Shown: positions 24,491-33,078 of the stretch, piece by piece
Layout of the letters: the number at the start of each line of letters is the position of its first letter
How positions within the stretch are numbered: the first letter of the stretch is position 1
Assembly (NCBI RefSeq): GCF_019237635.1
Contig: NZ_JAFAGS010000131.1
Span: 1 to 51,313 of the forward strand
Length of the DNA: 51,313 nucleotides
From: Pluralibacter sp.
Lineage (GTDB): Bacteria; Pseudomonadota; Gammaproteobacteria; Enterobacterales; Enterobacteriaceae
Direction: 5' to 3'
The notes under the pieces: generated by a model
The model's input: the letters and a program-made list of their open reading frames with translations, nothing else
What the model was told of the DNA's origin: nothing
The model's database searches: none
Program-made: the position numbers and the translations under genes

Positions 24491-24762
24491 CCCTTTCCGC
24501 TCAGTTCACGACGCTTGCCGAACAATTTCGCCTGGGGTTATCCCTGGATGCGGCACTGGCGCTTCCACCTCTGCTGAAATTGCTGCTACCCTTACTGCCC
24601 ACGCTCCCGGCGCAGACGCAACGCCAGTTACCGCAGATAATGTCTGCTATCCTCGCCTGTCAGGAGCGGGAAGACTGGCTCGGTCTTGCCGATTGGCTGG
24701 AGTATGAGCTGTGCCATGCCCTCGCAGACCCCGGGAGGCAGGACGCTGAACATTTTTCGTAA
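24487..24762 (+). CDS. small protein coupled to maf, unknown
   Basis: 91 aa, starting at an ATG that overlaps the maf stop by four bases, so translation is coupled. It is very rich in Leu (ALALPPLLKLLLPLLPTLPA) with amphipathic helices and a C-terminal acidic part (DWLGLADWLEYELCHALADP). I recognise no domain. The Pro-broken Leu stretch looks more like packed helices of a soluble adaptor than a membrane segment. A partner or chaperone for Maf is a reasonable guess from coupling alone. Confidence 0.6.
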   Translation: MTLSAQFTTLAEQFRLGLSLDAALALPPLLKLLLPLLPTLPAQTQRQLPQIMSAILACQEREDWLGLADWLEYELCHALADPGRQDAEHFS

Positions 24763-24778
24763 AAAATACGCTGATGGC

Positions 24779-24806
24779 TAAAGTCCGGCGCCATAACGGT
24801 CGCTTA
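24779..24806 (+). promoter_or_regulatory. candidate sigma-28 promoter of flgMN
   Basis: TAAAGTCC, 12 bases, GTCGCTTA. The -35 half matches TAAAGT and the -10 half matches five of eight of the sigma-28 consensus, with the same spacing and GTCG core as the flagellin site. A sigma-28 promoter before the anti-sigma gene is common in flagellar systems. Confidence 0.4.
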
Positions 24807-24889
24807 TCTAACCTTAGTCACGTATTACCTTAGCCATCGAAATGGCGGGAAGTATGTCATTTTGTCAGTTTGTTGTGAGTGGTTTGATT

Positions 24890-25291
24890 ATGAATATTAC
24901 GTCACCAAACGGTAACCTTACCGAGAGTTCTCTGCAGGGCGCGTATGCCCGGCAAACTCAGGCCGCGTCGGAGATCGCCGCGAGCGAAAGCAACAAACCT
25001 CAGCAGGTCAATGCATCGGCAGAGGTCGCGCTCGCGCAAAAGGACGGCGCGAAGAAAACGTTTAACGAGCAGTTCACCCTGCCGTCCGCAGAGTTTCCTG
25101 TCGAAGTGCCGATTAATGTTCCGGTGTCCTCGGCGCTGACCTGCGCGCTGGCCAATGAGCTTAACCAATACCCTGACATTGACCATGACAAAGTGGCTAA
25201 CGTCATGACCCTGCTCAACAACGGTAAGCTTGCCGTTAGCAGCGAGGATCTGGCGGCGGACATGATGAATTTCTACCAAAGTGGGAGATAA
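24890..25291 (+). CDS. flgM: anti-sigma-28 factor FlgM
   Basis: 133 aa, longer than enteric FlgM (~97). The C-terminal region PDIDHDKVANVMTLLNNGKL and SSEDLAADMMNFYQ carries the sigma-binding helices of the family; the N-terminal part is a disordered Ala/Gln/Ser-rich stretch. FlgM holds sigma-28 until the hook is complete and is then exported. I start at 24890, where GAGTGG lies seven bases upstream; ATGs at 24842 and 24854 would add residues unlike FlgM. flgN follows six bases later. Confidence 0.83.
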   Translation: MNITSPNGNLTESSLQGAYARQTQAASEIAASESNKPQQVNASAEVALAQKDGAKKTFNEQFTLPSAEFPVEVPINVPVSSALTCALANELNQYPDIDHDKVANVMTLLNNGKLAVSSEDLAADMMNFYQSGR

Positions 25292-25297
25292 GCCGTT

Positions 25298-25729
25298 TTG
25301 AGTAAAGCTATCGATCGCGTGCGTCAGTTGATTACAGGCATCAATCAGGATGTGGTCTCCTGGGAGCAAATGGAGCAGTTGCTTACGGAGCAAAACAGCA
25401 ACCTGATTCGGCGTAATAACCCGGCCATCCACCACAACAATGAACAGCAGGTACAGCTGCTGCACACCCTGCGCGGCCGGGCCGAACTTCGGGTTAAACT
25501 GCTTCACTCTTTAGGGTTGAAGGCCAATAGCGACGATCTGAAGCGCCTGGCCAGCAAACTGCCGGACGCCGCCTCCGACGCGCTGCTCGCGCAGTGGCAC
25601 CGGCTGGAGCGCAGCGTCGTTCGCTGCAAGAAACTCAACGATCACAATGGCCGGTTACTGGCTAACCAACAGCTATTAATACGCAGACTGCTTAATACCC
25701 AAGAAGACTTTTACCAACCCGCAACCTGA
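25298..25729 (+). CDS. flgN: FlgK/FlgL export chaperone FlgN
   Basis: 143 aa, helical throughout, the size of FlgN (138 in E. coli). It starts at TTG 25298 with GGGAG upstream inside the flgM end. The pattern AIDRVRQLITGINQDVVSWE, then a coiled C-terminus (LHRLERSVVRCKKLNDHNGRL-type, LLANQQLLIRRLL) matches FlgN_like proteins. It chaperones the junction proteins FlgK and FlgL. The family assignment leans on the flgM neighbour. Confidence 0.78.
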   Translation: MSKAIDRVRQLITGINQDVVSWEQMEQLLTEQNSNLIRRNNPAIHHNNEQQVQLLHTLRGRAELRVKLLHSLGLKANSDDLKRLASKLPDAASDALLAQWHRLERSVVRCKKLNDHNGRLLANQQLLIRRLLNTQEDFYQPAT

Positions 25730-25902
25730 TGTCCTGATACGGTTTTTTCCTCTGGGGAATCAAGGGCAGACGCCCAGGCGAGGTACAAAACTCGCTCATT
25801 CTGCAACCGTTATTTGATCCAGAACAATCCTATGTCTTTATTGACACTCCCATGGTCGACGTCTTCTAATTGAGTAATTCGCCTCCAATACTGATAAATC
25901 TG

Positions 25903-26577
25903 ATGAAAATACTTCTGGTCGAAGACGACAAGCTGCTTAATCATCATCTGACAACCCTGCTGACCGAGACCCATAATCAGGTCTACAGCACGGGCAGTGC
26001 TCAGGTGGCGCTGCACTATGCGGCGGATTACCCTATTGATGTCGCGATCATCGACCTGGGCCTGCCGGATATGGGCGGCTTGCAGCTTATCAGGGCGCTA
26101 AGGGCGAAGAAGATCCCCTTCCCTGTCATGGTATTGACGGCGCTCGGCAACTGGCAAAACAAGGTTGAGGGGCTGGAAGCCGGGGCCGATGACTATCTGG
26201 TAAAACCCTTTCAGAAGGACGAACTGCTGGCGCGGCTTAATGCGCTGGTCAGGCGCAGCGCCGGTTTCATCTCCCCCAGGGTGGTCGCCGGGGACTATGA
26301 ACTGGATCTCTCCCGTAAAGAACTGACTATCGCCGGGATACCCACGGTATTGACCAGCTTTGAGTATCAGACGCTCGAATATCTGATGCGCAACGCCCGT
26401 CAGGTCGTCTCCAAACAACAGTTGCTTGATCAACTCTACGGCGACGGTGAAGGAGACCCCAATATTGTTGAAGTCATGGTAAGCAGAGTGCGTAAAAAGC
26501 TGGATCCAGAAGGCACCATCCAGCCTATCTCTACCATTCGCCGTCAGGGCTATATCTTTAATCTCTCCTGTAGCTAA
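25903..26577 (+). CDS. PhoP-like OmpR-family response regulator
   Basis: 224 aa. Receiver domain at 1-115 with acidic D8/D9, phospho-acceptor D51 (AIIDLGLPD), T79 and K101 (YLVKPF), then a winged-helix DNA-binding domain at about 125-224 (LTSFEYQTLEYLMRN, VEVMVSRVRKKLDP, ISTIRRQGYIF). The layout and length match PhoP (223). I start at ATG 25903, which begins the receiver strand; an in-frame TTG at 25870 would add 11 residues. It pairs with the kinase 39 bases downstream. Because enterobacteria carry phoPQ elsewhere, this is probably a paralogous pair; targets are unknown. Confidence 0.85.
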   Translation: MKILLVEDDKLLNHHLTTLLTETHNQVYSTGSAQVALHYAADYPIDVAIIDLGLPDMGGLQLIRALRAKKIPFPVMVLTALGNWQNKVEGLEAGADDYLVKPFQKDELLARLNALVRRSAGFISPRVVAGDYELDLSRKELTIAGIPTVLTSFEYQTLEYLMRNARQVVSKQQLLDQLYGDGEGDPNIVEVMVSRVRKKLDPEGTIQPISTIRRQGYIFNLSCS

Positions 26578-26616
26578 TGACGGCTGCCGGCTCTCTTTCT
26601 CTGCGTTAAGAACACC

Positions 26617-27975
26617 ATGAAACGGTTCCTCCGCTCCCTTCACCTTAAGCTGATGTTAAGTTCTATGCTGGTCATCGCGGTCATCATGGCCTTTTCAGTC
26701 TACGTCCTCTACCGGGGCCATCTTGAGGAGCAGTCCCAGAAGGCCAGCGCCCGCATACAGGAGGATCTCTCAAGGATACTTTCCTCGCAGCGCCCGGACC
26801 CCGATGACAGTGTGGAGTTCAGCGCTATCGCGCCGGAGGCTATCGCCCTCAAACTGGACACGCTTATCTGCCGCGCCGATGGCCAACTGAGCTGGTCCAG
26901 CCTGCACATGCCAGCGTTGATCAAGTCCAGGAATACCCTCTGCCAGGACCTGCAGACCTCTCTTGGGGGCGTCGACCAGGACTACTTTTTTGAACGCTAT
27001 ACCACCCGCAGCGGCGAGAGTTATTTCATCTACAGACTGCGTTTTACGCACAACCATGGTGATATCCCCACCACCTATTATGTGGTGATGATCGACTCCA
27101 CCGAGCGTTATCAGGCGCAGACCCGCGCCTACCTCTACCGGTGCATTCGCCAGGCCCTGCTGGCCTACGCGCTGCTCGGCGCCCTGCTGTTGTTCACCAG
27201 TTTCTGGAGCCTCTCGTCACTGCGAACCATCGCCAACCATCTGCATGATATTCGCGAAGGCAAACGACATACGCTCTCCAGCGACTATGAACGGGAACTC
27301 CAGCCGTTGACCCGGTCTATCAATCAGTTACTGAACAACGAGCGACAACAGACCCAGCGCTACCAACATGCGCTTAACGATCTGGCTCACAGCCTGAAGA
27401 CCCGTCTGGCCCTGATTCAGCTCACCGCCGAAGAGCTCAAACTCAAGCACGCGATCGATGACAACATCAACGAGCAGGTCGTCACGATGGATCAAATCAT
27501 CCAGTATCAGTTACGTCGCGCCGTCACCGGCCACAGACGCCTTGCAGGCAAAGGCACCGAACCTGTGCCGCTCATTGAGAAACTGCTGGCGAGCCTGGCG
27601 AGGATCTATCGCCACAAAAAGCTACAGACGCGCTTTCAATTCGATGACGACGTTTTCTTTGCCGGTGAGCAAGGCGACTTAATGGAGCTCATGGGCAACC
27701 TGCTCGATAACGCCTTTAAGTTCGCCATCAGCGATATTCGCGTGACGGTGAGCGGTAACCATGGCCTGCTCAGAATTACCGTTGAAGATGATGGCCCCGG
27801 TATTCATCCGGACGACTCACAGCAGATCTTTCAGCGCGGAAGACGCGCCAACAACTCGCCCGGCCAGGGCATCGGCCTCGCCATGGTCGCCGAGATTGTG
27901 CATAGCTACAACGGTGAGATACGTGTTGATGACTCACCACTGGGAGGGGCGCGATTTACGGTAGTGTTTTCCTGA
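26617..27975 (+). CDS. PhoQ-like sensor histidine kinase
   Basis: 452 aa. Membrane helices at about 12-33 and 176-198 enclose a periplasmic sensor of ~140 residues; a HAMP segment follows, then the dimerisation helix with H258 in LNDLAHSLKTRLALIQ, close to the HSLKTPLAV box of PhoQ. The ATPase domain has the N box (LMELMGNLLDNAFKFA), EDDGPGI and GQGIGLAM. The periplasmic part has no obvious acidic cluster like that of PhoQ, so the signal may differ. Co-transcribed with the response regulator. Confidence 0.85.
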   Translation: MKRFLRSLHLKLMLSSMLVIAVIMAFSVYVLYRGHLEEQSQKASARIQEDLSRILSSQRPDPDDSVEFSAIAPEAIALKLDTLICRADGQLSWSSLHMPALIKSRNTLCQDLQTSLGGVDQDYFFERYTTRSGESYFIYRLRFTHNHGDIPTTYYVVMIDSTERYQAQTRAYLYRCIRQALLAYALLGALLLFTSFWSLSSLRTIANHLHDIREGKRHTLSSDYERELQPLTRSINQLLNNERQQTQRYQHALNDLAHSLKTRLALIQLTAEELKLKHAIDDNINEQVVTMDQIIQYQLRRAVTGHRRLAGKGTEPVPLIEKLLASLARIYRHKKLQTRFQFDDDVFFAGEQGDLMELMGNLLDNAFKFAISDIRVTVSGNHGLLRITVEDDGPGIHPDDSQQIFQRGRRANNSPGQGIGLAMVAEIVHSYNGEIRVDDSPLGGARFTVVFS

Positions 27976-28064
27976 GTGTGCCGTTGCGGTGGTTGTATTG
28001 ACGTATTCTAAAATCGGATCAAGCGCCACAACCACCTCGGAGGTGTCAGTTCCGAGGACATCGA

Positions 28065-28090
28065 ACAGGCTATCCTTGACGATAGCCTGT
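28065..28090. terminator. hairpin between the kinase gene and the LacI-type gene
   Basis: ACAGGCTATC and GATAGCCTGT form a 10-bp perfect stem with a six-base loop in the 129-base gap between two converging genes. It has no clear T-run, so it is a probable but unproven bidirectional terminator. Confidence 0.55.
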
Positions 28091-28104
28091 CGCGTCTGAA
28101 TTGA

Positions 28105-29109
28105 TTAACTACCGCAGGATTGACGGATTACCAGAGTAGGCACGAGGATAACACTCTTGGCTGGTTCATCATTCCCCGCAATACGCTCCAGCAGCAGTTC
28201 ACCCGCTTTGCGGCCGATTTCGCGTGCCGCAACTGAGACGGTAGTGACACCGGATTCCGCCAGTGCACTCTCTGGGATATCGTCAAAACCCACCAACGCG
28301 AAATCACACCCAACGACTTTCCCCTGTTTACGCAAAGCCAGCATAGCGCCGAGCGCTACCACATCCTGGTAACAGACAGCGGCCGTCACCTCAGGATGTT
28401 TCTCCAGTATGGTCATCATTGCCTGAGTCCCATCGTTACGGTTGGCGCCACAGGAGATTATCCACTCCTGATTAGGCGCGATACCGTGTTCTATCAACTT
28501 GCTCATATACCCCCCAAGACGCCGGGAACGGCTGATAGACACGGTTTGCCCGCCGATGAAGGCAATATGGCGATGGCCGAGCCGGAGCAGGTGTTCAGTC
28601 GCCATTTGACAGCCGAGAAAGTTATCGGTCCCCACAAAGTCGATAGCCACATCCGGCACCGGTCGTACCACCAGAATAGTAGGCATACAACGGCGCTGCA
28701 GACTCTCGAAGAAGCGGTGCGGAGTAGGCTGGGCGGCACAGATAACCATGCCCGCAGCATTGTTGCGCTGTAATGAATCCATGAATTGCTGCTGCCGATC
28801 GGCTGATTCCTCACTATTGGCAAGAAACAGCATCAGGTCGTGATTCTCCATTTCCCGGCTAAGGCCTGCCGTCATCTCGGCATAAAACGGGTTAGTGATA
28901 TCGTGAAGCAGCAGGCCAACCTGATTGCTGCTTCTGTTGCGCAGATTGGCGGCAGTCTGGTTATAGACATAACCGAGCTCATCAATCGCCTTGAGTACCC
29001 GCTGGCGCGTCTGTTCCGAAATTCGCCCCTTATTGCGTAACGTCATCGAGACGGTGGCAGTAGAAATACCGAGGTGGCGGGCAATATCGGCAACGGTGAC
29101 ATTACTCAT
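28105..29109 (-). CDS. LacI-family repressor of the mannoside cluster
   Basis: 334 aa. The N-terminal helix-turn-helix and hinge (VTVADIARHLGISTATVSMT, then RISEQTRQRVLKAIDELGYV and NQTAANLR) resemble MalI-type LacI regulators, followed by a periplasmic-binding-protein-like sensor domain (VGLLLHDITNPFYAEMTAGL, LLRLGHRHIAFIGG, LVGFDDIPESALAESGVTTV). It is divergent from the isomerase/PTS/mannosidase genes. Four operator-like sites with a GATTAATC-type core fill the intergenic region, so it most likely represses the cluster and itself. The effector is probably a phosphorylated mannoside or mannose phosphate; this is inferred. Confidence 0.9.
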   Translation of the reverse strand: MSNVTVADIARHLGISTATVSMTLRNKGRISEQTRQRVLKAIDELGYVYNQTAANLRNRSSNQVGLLLHDITNPFYAEMTAGLSREMENHDLMLFLANSEESADRQQQFMDSLQRNNAAGMVICAAQPTPHRFFESLQRRCMPTILVVRPVPDVAIDFVGTDNFLGCQMATEHLLRLGHRHIAFIGGQTVSISRSRRLGGYMSKLIEHGIAPNQEWIISCGANRNDGTQAMMTILEKHPEVTAAVCYQDVVALGAMLALRKQGKVVGCDFALVGFDDIPESALAESGVTTVSVAAREIGRKAGELLLERIAGNDEPAKSVILVPTLVIRQSCGS

Positions 29110-29146
29110 TGTTTGCGTCCTGTGATTATGATCATTACAAGGTATA

Positions 29147-29281
29147 TCGATTAACTTAATTTGTGTATCTCTTGTTTGGTTAAATGGGATTAATCTCTAC
29201 ATTACTGTAAATAACGACACCATTTTGACCTGTTTGGTGAGATTAATCTCGTTTACCAGTTTGATTCATGAGGTTAATCGA
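29147..29281. promoter_or_regulatory. four operator-like palindromes in the divergent promoter region
   Basis: The 213-base region between the LacI-type gene and the isomerase gene contains TCGATTAACTTA (29147), GGGATTAATCTC (29186), GAGATTAATCTC (29239, a perfect 12-bp palindrome) and GAGGTTAATCGA (29270). The shared core is GATTAA(T/C) with dyad symmetry, typical for LacI-family operators. The spacings are about 39, 53 and 31 bases, suited to DNA looping. Confidence 0.7.
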
Positions 29282-29322
29282 TTTATTTTCTCGCCAGAAA
29301 TTTACAGTGAGAAAGTAAGCCA

Positions 29323-31089
29323 ATGATCAATCCAAACTATGTATCCAACTACGACAAGTTCCCGGAAGTACGGGTTGCTGGCCATGATGGTGCAGCATGT
29401 CAAGGGTGGGACGATATTGCCCAGCGCCTGCAAAACGCGCTGGCAAACCTGCAAAAAGAAAAAGTGGTACTGGTTATCGACTGCTACCACGGCGTCGATC
29501 AAAACGAATTACGCCAGAGCCTGTTGGAGCAGTTCGGTTCACTGCATCTGATTGATGTAGAGCAGGCGCGCTGGCCAGAAAAACGAGTCCTCGAGATGCT
29601 GGATCGCTTTATCACCGACGATCGCGTCTTCGGTGTGCGCGCTCCTCACAAACTGGTGGAGTTTTTCGATCCTGATCATTTAGCTCGCCTGCAAGCTGAG
29701 GTTGAGACCATTAACAGTGGTCTGGTTGTCGTAATAGGGACGGGAGCCTCCCTCGTGTGCGAGGGCGATGTGCGAGTGTATGCAGACCTTGCCCGCTGGG
29801 AAATCCAGCAACGCCTGCGTCGCAAAGAAATCGGCAACTGGGGTGCTGATAACGAGCATGAAGATATTCTGCGTCAATACAAGCGCGCCTTCTTCATCGA
29901 ATGGCGAGTATTTGATCGCCATAAACTGACTCAGATACCGACCATCGATTTTCTGCTTGATACCAACCGCAAAGGGGAACCTGCGTTGGTCGAAGGCCAT
30001 GCTCTACGCGCAGGCCTACATCAGGCGGCGCGCCAGCCATTACGTGTCGTGCCATTCTTCGACCCTGGTGTCTGGGGTGGTCAGTGGATGAAAGAAGTCT
30101 GCGATCTTGATCCTACTGCTGATAACTATGCCTGGTGCTTCGATTGTGTACCGGAGGAAAATAGCCTCTATTTGCGTTTTGGTACTGTACGTGTCGAGAT
30201 TCCATCGCAGAACCTGGTGCTTTGTGAACCTAAAGCACTGCTTGGTGAGCAAGTGCATGCCCGCTTTGGCGCGGAGTTTCCCATTCGCTTCGACTTCCTG
30301 GACACCATGGGCGGCCAGCCTCTTAGCCTACAGGTACATCCATTAACCGAGTATATCCAGCAAGAATTCGGCATGGCGTACACGCAGGATGAGAGTTACT
30401 ACATGCTAGATGCAACACCTGATGCATGCGTCTATCTCGGAACTAAAAGCGGTATTGAGCCAGAAGACATGTTAAGTGATCTGGCTGCCGCCCAGCGTGG
30501 CGAGAAGTCCTTTGACGATGAGCGTTTTGTCAATCGCTTCCCGGCACGTAAGCATGATCACTTTCTTATCCCTGCTGGCACAGTGCACTGCTCAGGTGCG
30601 GGTTCCATGGTGCTTGAGATAAGCGCCACTCCTTATATCTTCACCTTCAAGTTGTGGGATTGGGACCGTCTGGGTCTTGATGGTCTACCAAGACCTATCC
30701 ACCTTGAGCACGGCCGCCAGGTAATCCAGTGGGAGCGAGATACTCAGTGGACTAAGCAGAATCTTGTCAATCGCATTGAACTCATCGCTGAAGGAGAAGG
30801 ATGGCGTGAGGAGCGCACCGGCTTACATGAGCGCGAATTTATCGAAACTCGCCGACATTGGTTTAGCGTACCGGTAGAGCATGATACTCATGGCACTGTT
30901 CAGGTACTCAACTTGATAGAAGGACGTGAAGCCACAGTGGAAAGCCTGGATCAGGCGTTTGAACCATTCGTCGTGCACTATGCCGAGACCTTTATTATCC
31001 CAGCCTCGGTAGGGCGCTACCGGATTCGCCCAAGCGGTGAGAGCCAAAATCATACCATCGCAACCATCAAGGCATATGTCAGAACATAA
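29323..31089 (+). CDS. class I mannose-6-phosphate isomerase-like protein with N-terminal extension
   Basis: 588 aa, about 200 longer than E. coli ManA (391). Residues ~240-588 form the isomerase: FFDPGVWGG, SLQVHP (zinc ligands Q337 and H339), E357, and IPAGTVHCSGAGSMVLEIS with H422. Residues 1-230 are an extra domain (KEKVVLVIDCYHGVDQNELR, LVVVIGTGASLV) that looks like an alpha/beta nucleotide- or sugar-binding fold without a P-loop; I cannot assign a function. The enzyme should turn mannose 6-phosphate released by the GH38 enzyme into fructose 6-phosphate. First gene of the cluster, directly downstream of the operators. Confidence 0.85.
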   Translation: MINPNYVSNYDKFPEVRVAGHDGAACQGWDDIAQRLQNALANLQKEKVVLVIDCYHGVDQNELRQSLLEQFGSLHLIDVEQARWPEKRVLEMLDRFITDDRVFGVRAPHKLVEFFDPDHLARLQAEVETINSGLVVVIGTGASLVCEGDVRVYADLARWEIQQRLRRKEIGNWGADNEHEDILRQYKRAFFIEWRVFDRHKLTQIPTIDFLLDTNRKGEPALVEGHALRAGLHQAARQPLRVVPFFDPGVWGGQWMKEVCDLDPTADNYAWCFDCVPEENSLYLRFGTVRVEIPSQNLVLCEPKALLGEQVHARFGAEFPIRFDFLDTMGGQPLSLQVHPLTEYIQQEFGMAYTQDESYYMLDATPDACVYLGTKSGIEPEDMLSDLAAAQRGEKSFDDERFVNRFPARKHDHFLIPAGTVHCSGAGSMVLEISATPYIFTFKLWDWDRLGLDGLPRPIHLEHGRQVIQWERDTQWTKQNLVNRIELIAEGEGWREERTGLHEREFIETRRHWFSVPVEHDTHGTVQVLNLIEGREATVESLDQAFEPFVVHYAETFIIPASVGRYRIRPSGESQNHTIATIKAYVRT

Positions 31090-31130
31090 ACCCTGAAGCA
31101 TCAAACAAGCAGTGAATAAAAATAATTAAC

Positions 31131-31150
31131 TGCCCCAAGCCACTGGGGCA
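31131..31150 (+). other. hairpin between isomerase and PTS genes
   Basis: TGCCCCA and TGGGGCA form a 7-bp stem with a six-base loop in the 103-base intercistronic gap, followed by AAAACAATATTTTC. It could limit read-through or set transcript ends. Confidence 0.45.
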
Positions 31151-31192
31151 GAAAACAATATTTTCAATGCAGACTCCCTGCTGGAGCTTAAC

Positions 31193-32893
31193 ATGAATAA
31201 GGTTTTATTAGGTAAGTTGCAATTTTTCGCAAAATCAATGCTATATGCCGCCACGTTCGTCTTGCCATTTGCGGCAATGATGATCGCAATTGGCTCTGTC
31301 GGCATGAACGAATCACTACTCGGCGGCGTTCCAGTAATCGGTTCATTTTTCTCATTTATGGGGAAATACATGAACCTGGCAGGCTGGGTGATATTGGGTA
31401 ATTTGCCATTCTTCTTTGCACTTTGCGTTGCCGCGGCCCTGACAAAAGAAAAGCAAGCTGGTGTCGTGGTGATTGCTGGTCTGTTTTTCCTGACCTTCAA
31501 TAAGCTCTTAGGTGAATTGTCCCTCGTCTACTTCAGCCACTTTAAAGACGTCGCGGGTTTAGTCACCGCAACTGACCTGCTGTCACCTGAAAAGAACCCT
31601 AATTACCACGTACTCTTTGAGTCAGTATTTGGCGTGGTGACCATGCGTGTCGGCGTGGTCGGCGCCATCATCGTGGGCGCGCTTTCGGCGCATCTGTGGG
31701 AAAAATTCAAAAACTTTGAACGGCTGCCGATGTGGCTGGATTTCTTCAACGGTCAACGCTTTACCGTGCTGGTGACGTTCTTCTATGCGTTGGCGCTGGC
31801 ACTCGTGGTCATGGTTGTTTGGCCTATCATCGGGACTGGTCTGGATCACCTTGCACGTGCAGTAGAAAACTCAGGAGCATTTTATGTTCCATTTGTGAAA
31901 ACACTGTTGGAAGTCGGTTTACGAACTATCGGCATGCACCACATTACCAACTATGTTTTTGAATACACTCCGGTCGGAGGTACACTCTATTCAACCCTGC
32001 AACAGGTTAATTTGATTGGTGTTGCGCAGGTTTGCCCGGCACGCCTGGATGAGATTGTAAACCTGGTCAACCAGGGGCAACCGGCGATGGCACAACGTGT
32101 CTTCGATACCCCGAACATGTGCAATATTTACTATGCCCAGGACATCACGGGTCTCTTTGCCCTGCCTGGTGCCGCCATTGGCATGTTCTTCTCCATTCCT
32201 AAAGAGAAGCGCACCAAGAAAGTAAAAGCGTTGTACATCAGTACCGCTACCGCCGTTATCTTCACCGGCTTTGCCGAGCCACTGGAATTCATGTTCGTTC
32301 TGGTATCACCAATCCTCTACGGCGTGCATGTGTTGATGCTGTCTACATTTGCGATGATCCCAGACCTACTCAGCACCCTCTTTGGCGAGCAGATCTTCAC
32401 CTGGAAATTGTTTGGTCTGGTAAACGTGGTTGCTTCCGGCATCCTCCAGGTCGGTGGCGTGCTCGGGCGCTGGTGGGAACTGGCTCTGTGGTTTGTCATT
32501 GGCCTGGGCATTACCACCGTCTATGCCGCTGTATTCCGCTATTTGATAGTCAAGTTTGACATCACTGTGTTGGGGCGCGAGCCGGATGGCGAAACGGATG
32601 AACCAGCGAAAGAGAGTGCGCTGAGCAATCTGGTTAGTAGTGATGAATCCAAGTTTGCAAGGATCGTCGAAGCACTCGGCGGGAAAGAGAACATTATCTC
32701 CGTTGGCAACTGCTTCACTCGCCTGCGCATAGAGGTGAAAGATCACCAAATCGTTAATAGCGATAAAAAGCTATGGATGAAGTTGGGTGCTATGGAAGTA
32801 GTGGTGCTGGAAGGCGGTGTACAAGCCATTTATGGCGCAAGCGTCGATAGACTGAGAATTAAGCTTGAAGATTACATCGCGACTCAGGGCTAA
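31193..32893 (+). CDS. PTS EIIBC component, glucose/glucoside superfamily
   Basis: 566 aa. Residues 1-450 are a ten-helix EIIC domain (LRTIGMHHITNYVFEYTPVG, FTGFAEPLEFMFVLVSPILY). After a linker, residues 485-566 are an EIIB domain with the phosphorylated Cys507 in ISVGNCFTRLRIEV. No EIIA is encoded nearby, so phosphate probably comes from the general EIIA-Glc (Crr). It imports and phosphorylates a sugar. GH38, isomerase and mutarotase neighbours point to a mannose-containing disaccharide or mannoside. It differs from the fructose-family MngA used for mannosylglycerate in E. coli. GGAG precedes the ATG. Confidence 0.88.
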   Translation: MNKVLLGKLQFFAKSMLYAATFVLPFAAMMIAIGSVGMNESLLGGVPVIGSFFSFMGKYMNLAGWVILGNLPFFFALCVAAALTKEKQAGVVVIAGLFFLTFNKLLGELSLVYFSHFKDVAGLVTATDLLSPEKNPNYHVLFESVFGVVTMRVGVVGAIIVGALSAHLWEKFKNFERLPMWLDFFNGQRFTVLVTFFYALALALVVMVVWPIIGTGLDHLARAVENSGAFYVPFVKTLLEVGLRTIGMHHITNYVFEYTPVGGTLYSTLQQVNLIGVAQVCPARLDEIVNLVNQGQPAMAQRVFDTPNMCNIYYAQDITGLFALPGAAIGMFFSIPKEKRTKKVKALYISTATAVIFTGFAEPLEFMFVLVSPILYGVHVLMLSTFAMIPDLLSTLFGEQIFTWKLFGLVNVVASGILQVGGVLGRWWELALWFVIGLGITTVYAAVFRYLIVKFDITVLGREPDGETDEPAKESALSNLVSSDESKFARIVEALGGKENIISVGNCFTRLRIEVKDHQIVNSDKKLWMKLGAMEVVVLEGGVQAIYGASVDRLRIKLEDYIATQG

Positions 32894-32942
32894 GCCCCGT
32901 CATCAAGTACAACACAATTTAGCGACGTAACGTAATCCAATG

Positions 32943-33008
32943 AGAAATCCTGGCTCCGGCTCCGTTGAGTATGGGGATAAGTGATAACCCCATTGCACCA
33001 GGATTTCT
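32943..33008 (+). promoter_or_regulatory. nested stem-loop in the leader of the mannosidase gene
   Basis: AGAAATCCTGG (32943) pairs with CCAGGATTTCT (32998), and inside the loop ATGGGG (32971) pairs with CCCCAT (32988). The structure fills the EIIBC-mannosidase gap and argues that the mannosidase starts at 33079, not at the in-frame upstream ATG 32965, which lies within the structure. A role in differential expression or RNA stability is inferred. Confidence 0.55.
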
Positions 33009-33078
33009 GAGAATTAGCGATGATTGCCCCGATCTGTCGAAAAGGGCTCAATACCATACAAATTATTTGGCGATTATT

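Noticed and set aside
32965-33078. N-terminal extension of the mannosidase from the ATG at 32965
   Set aside because: The extra 38 residues lie in the intercistronic hairpin region and do not resemble GH38; the family N-terminus begins at 33079.
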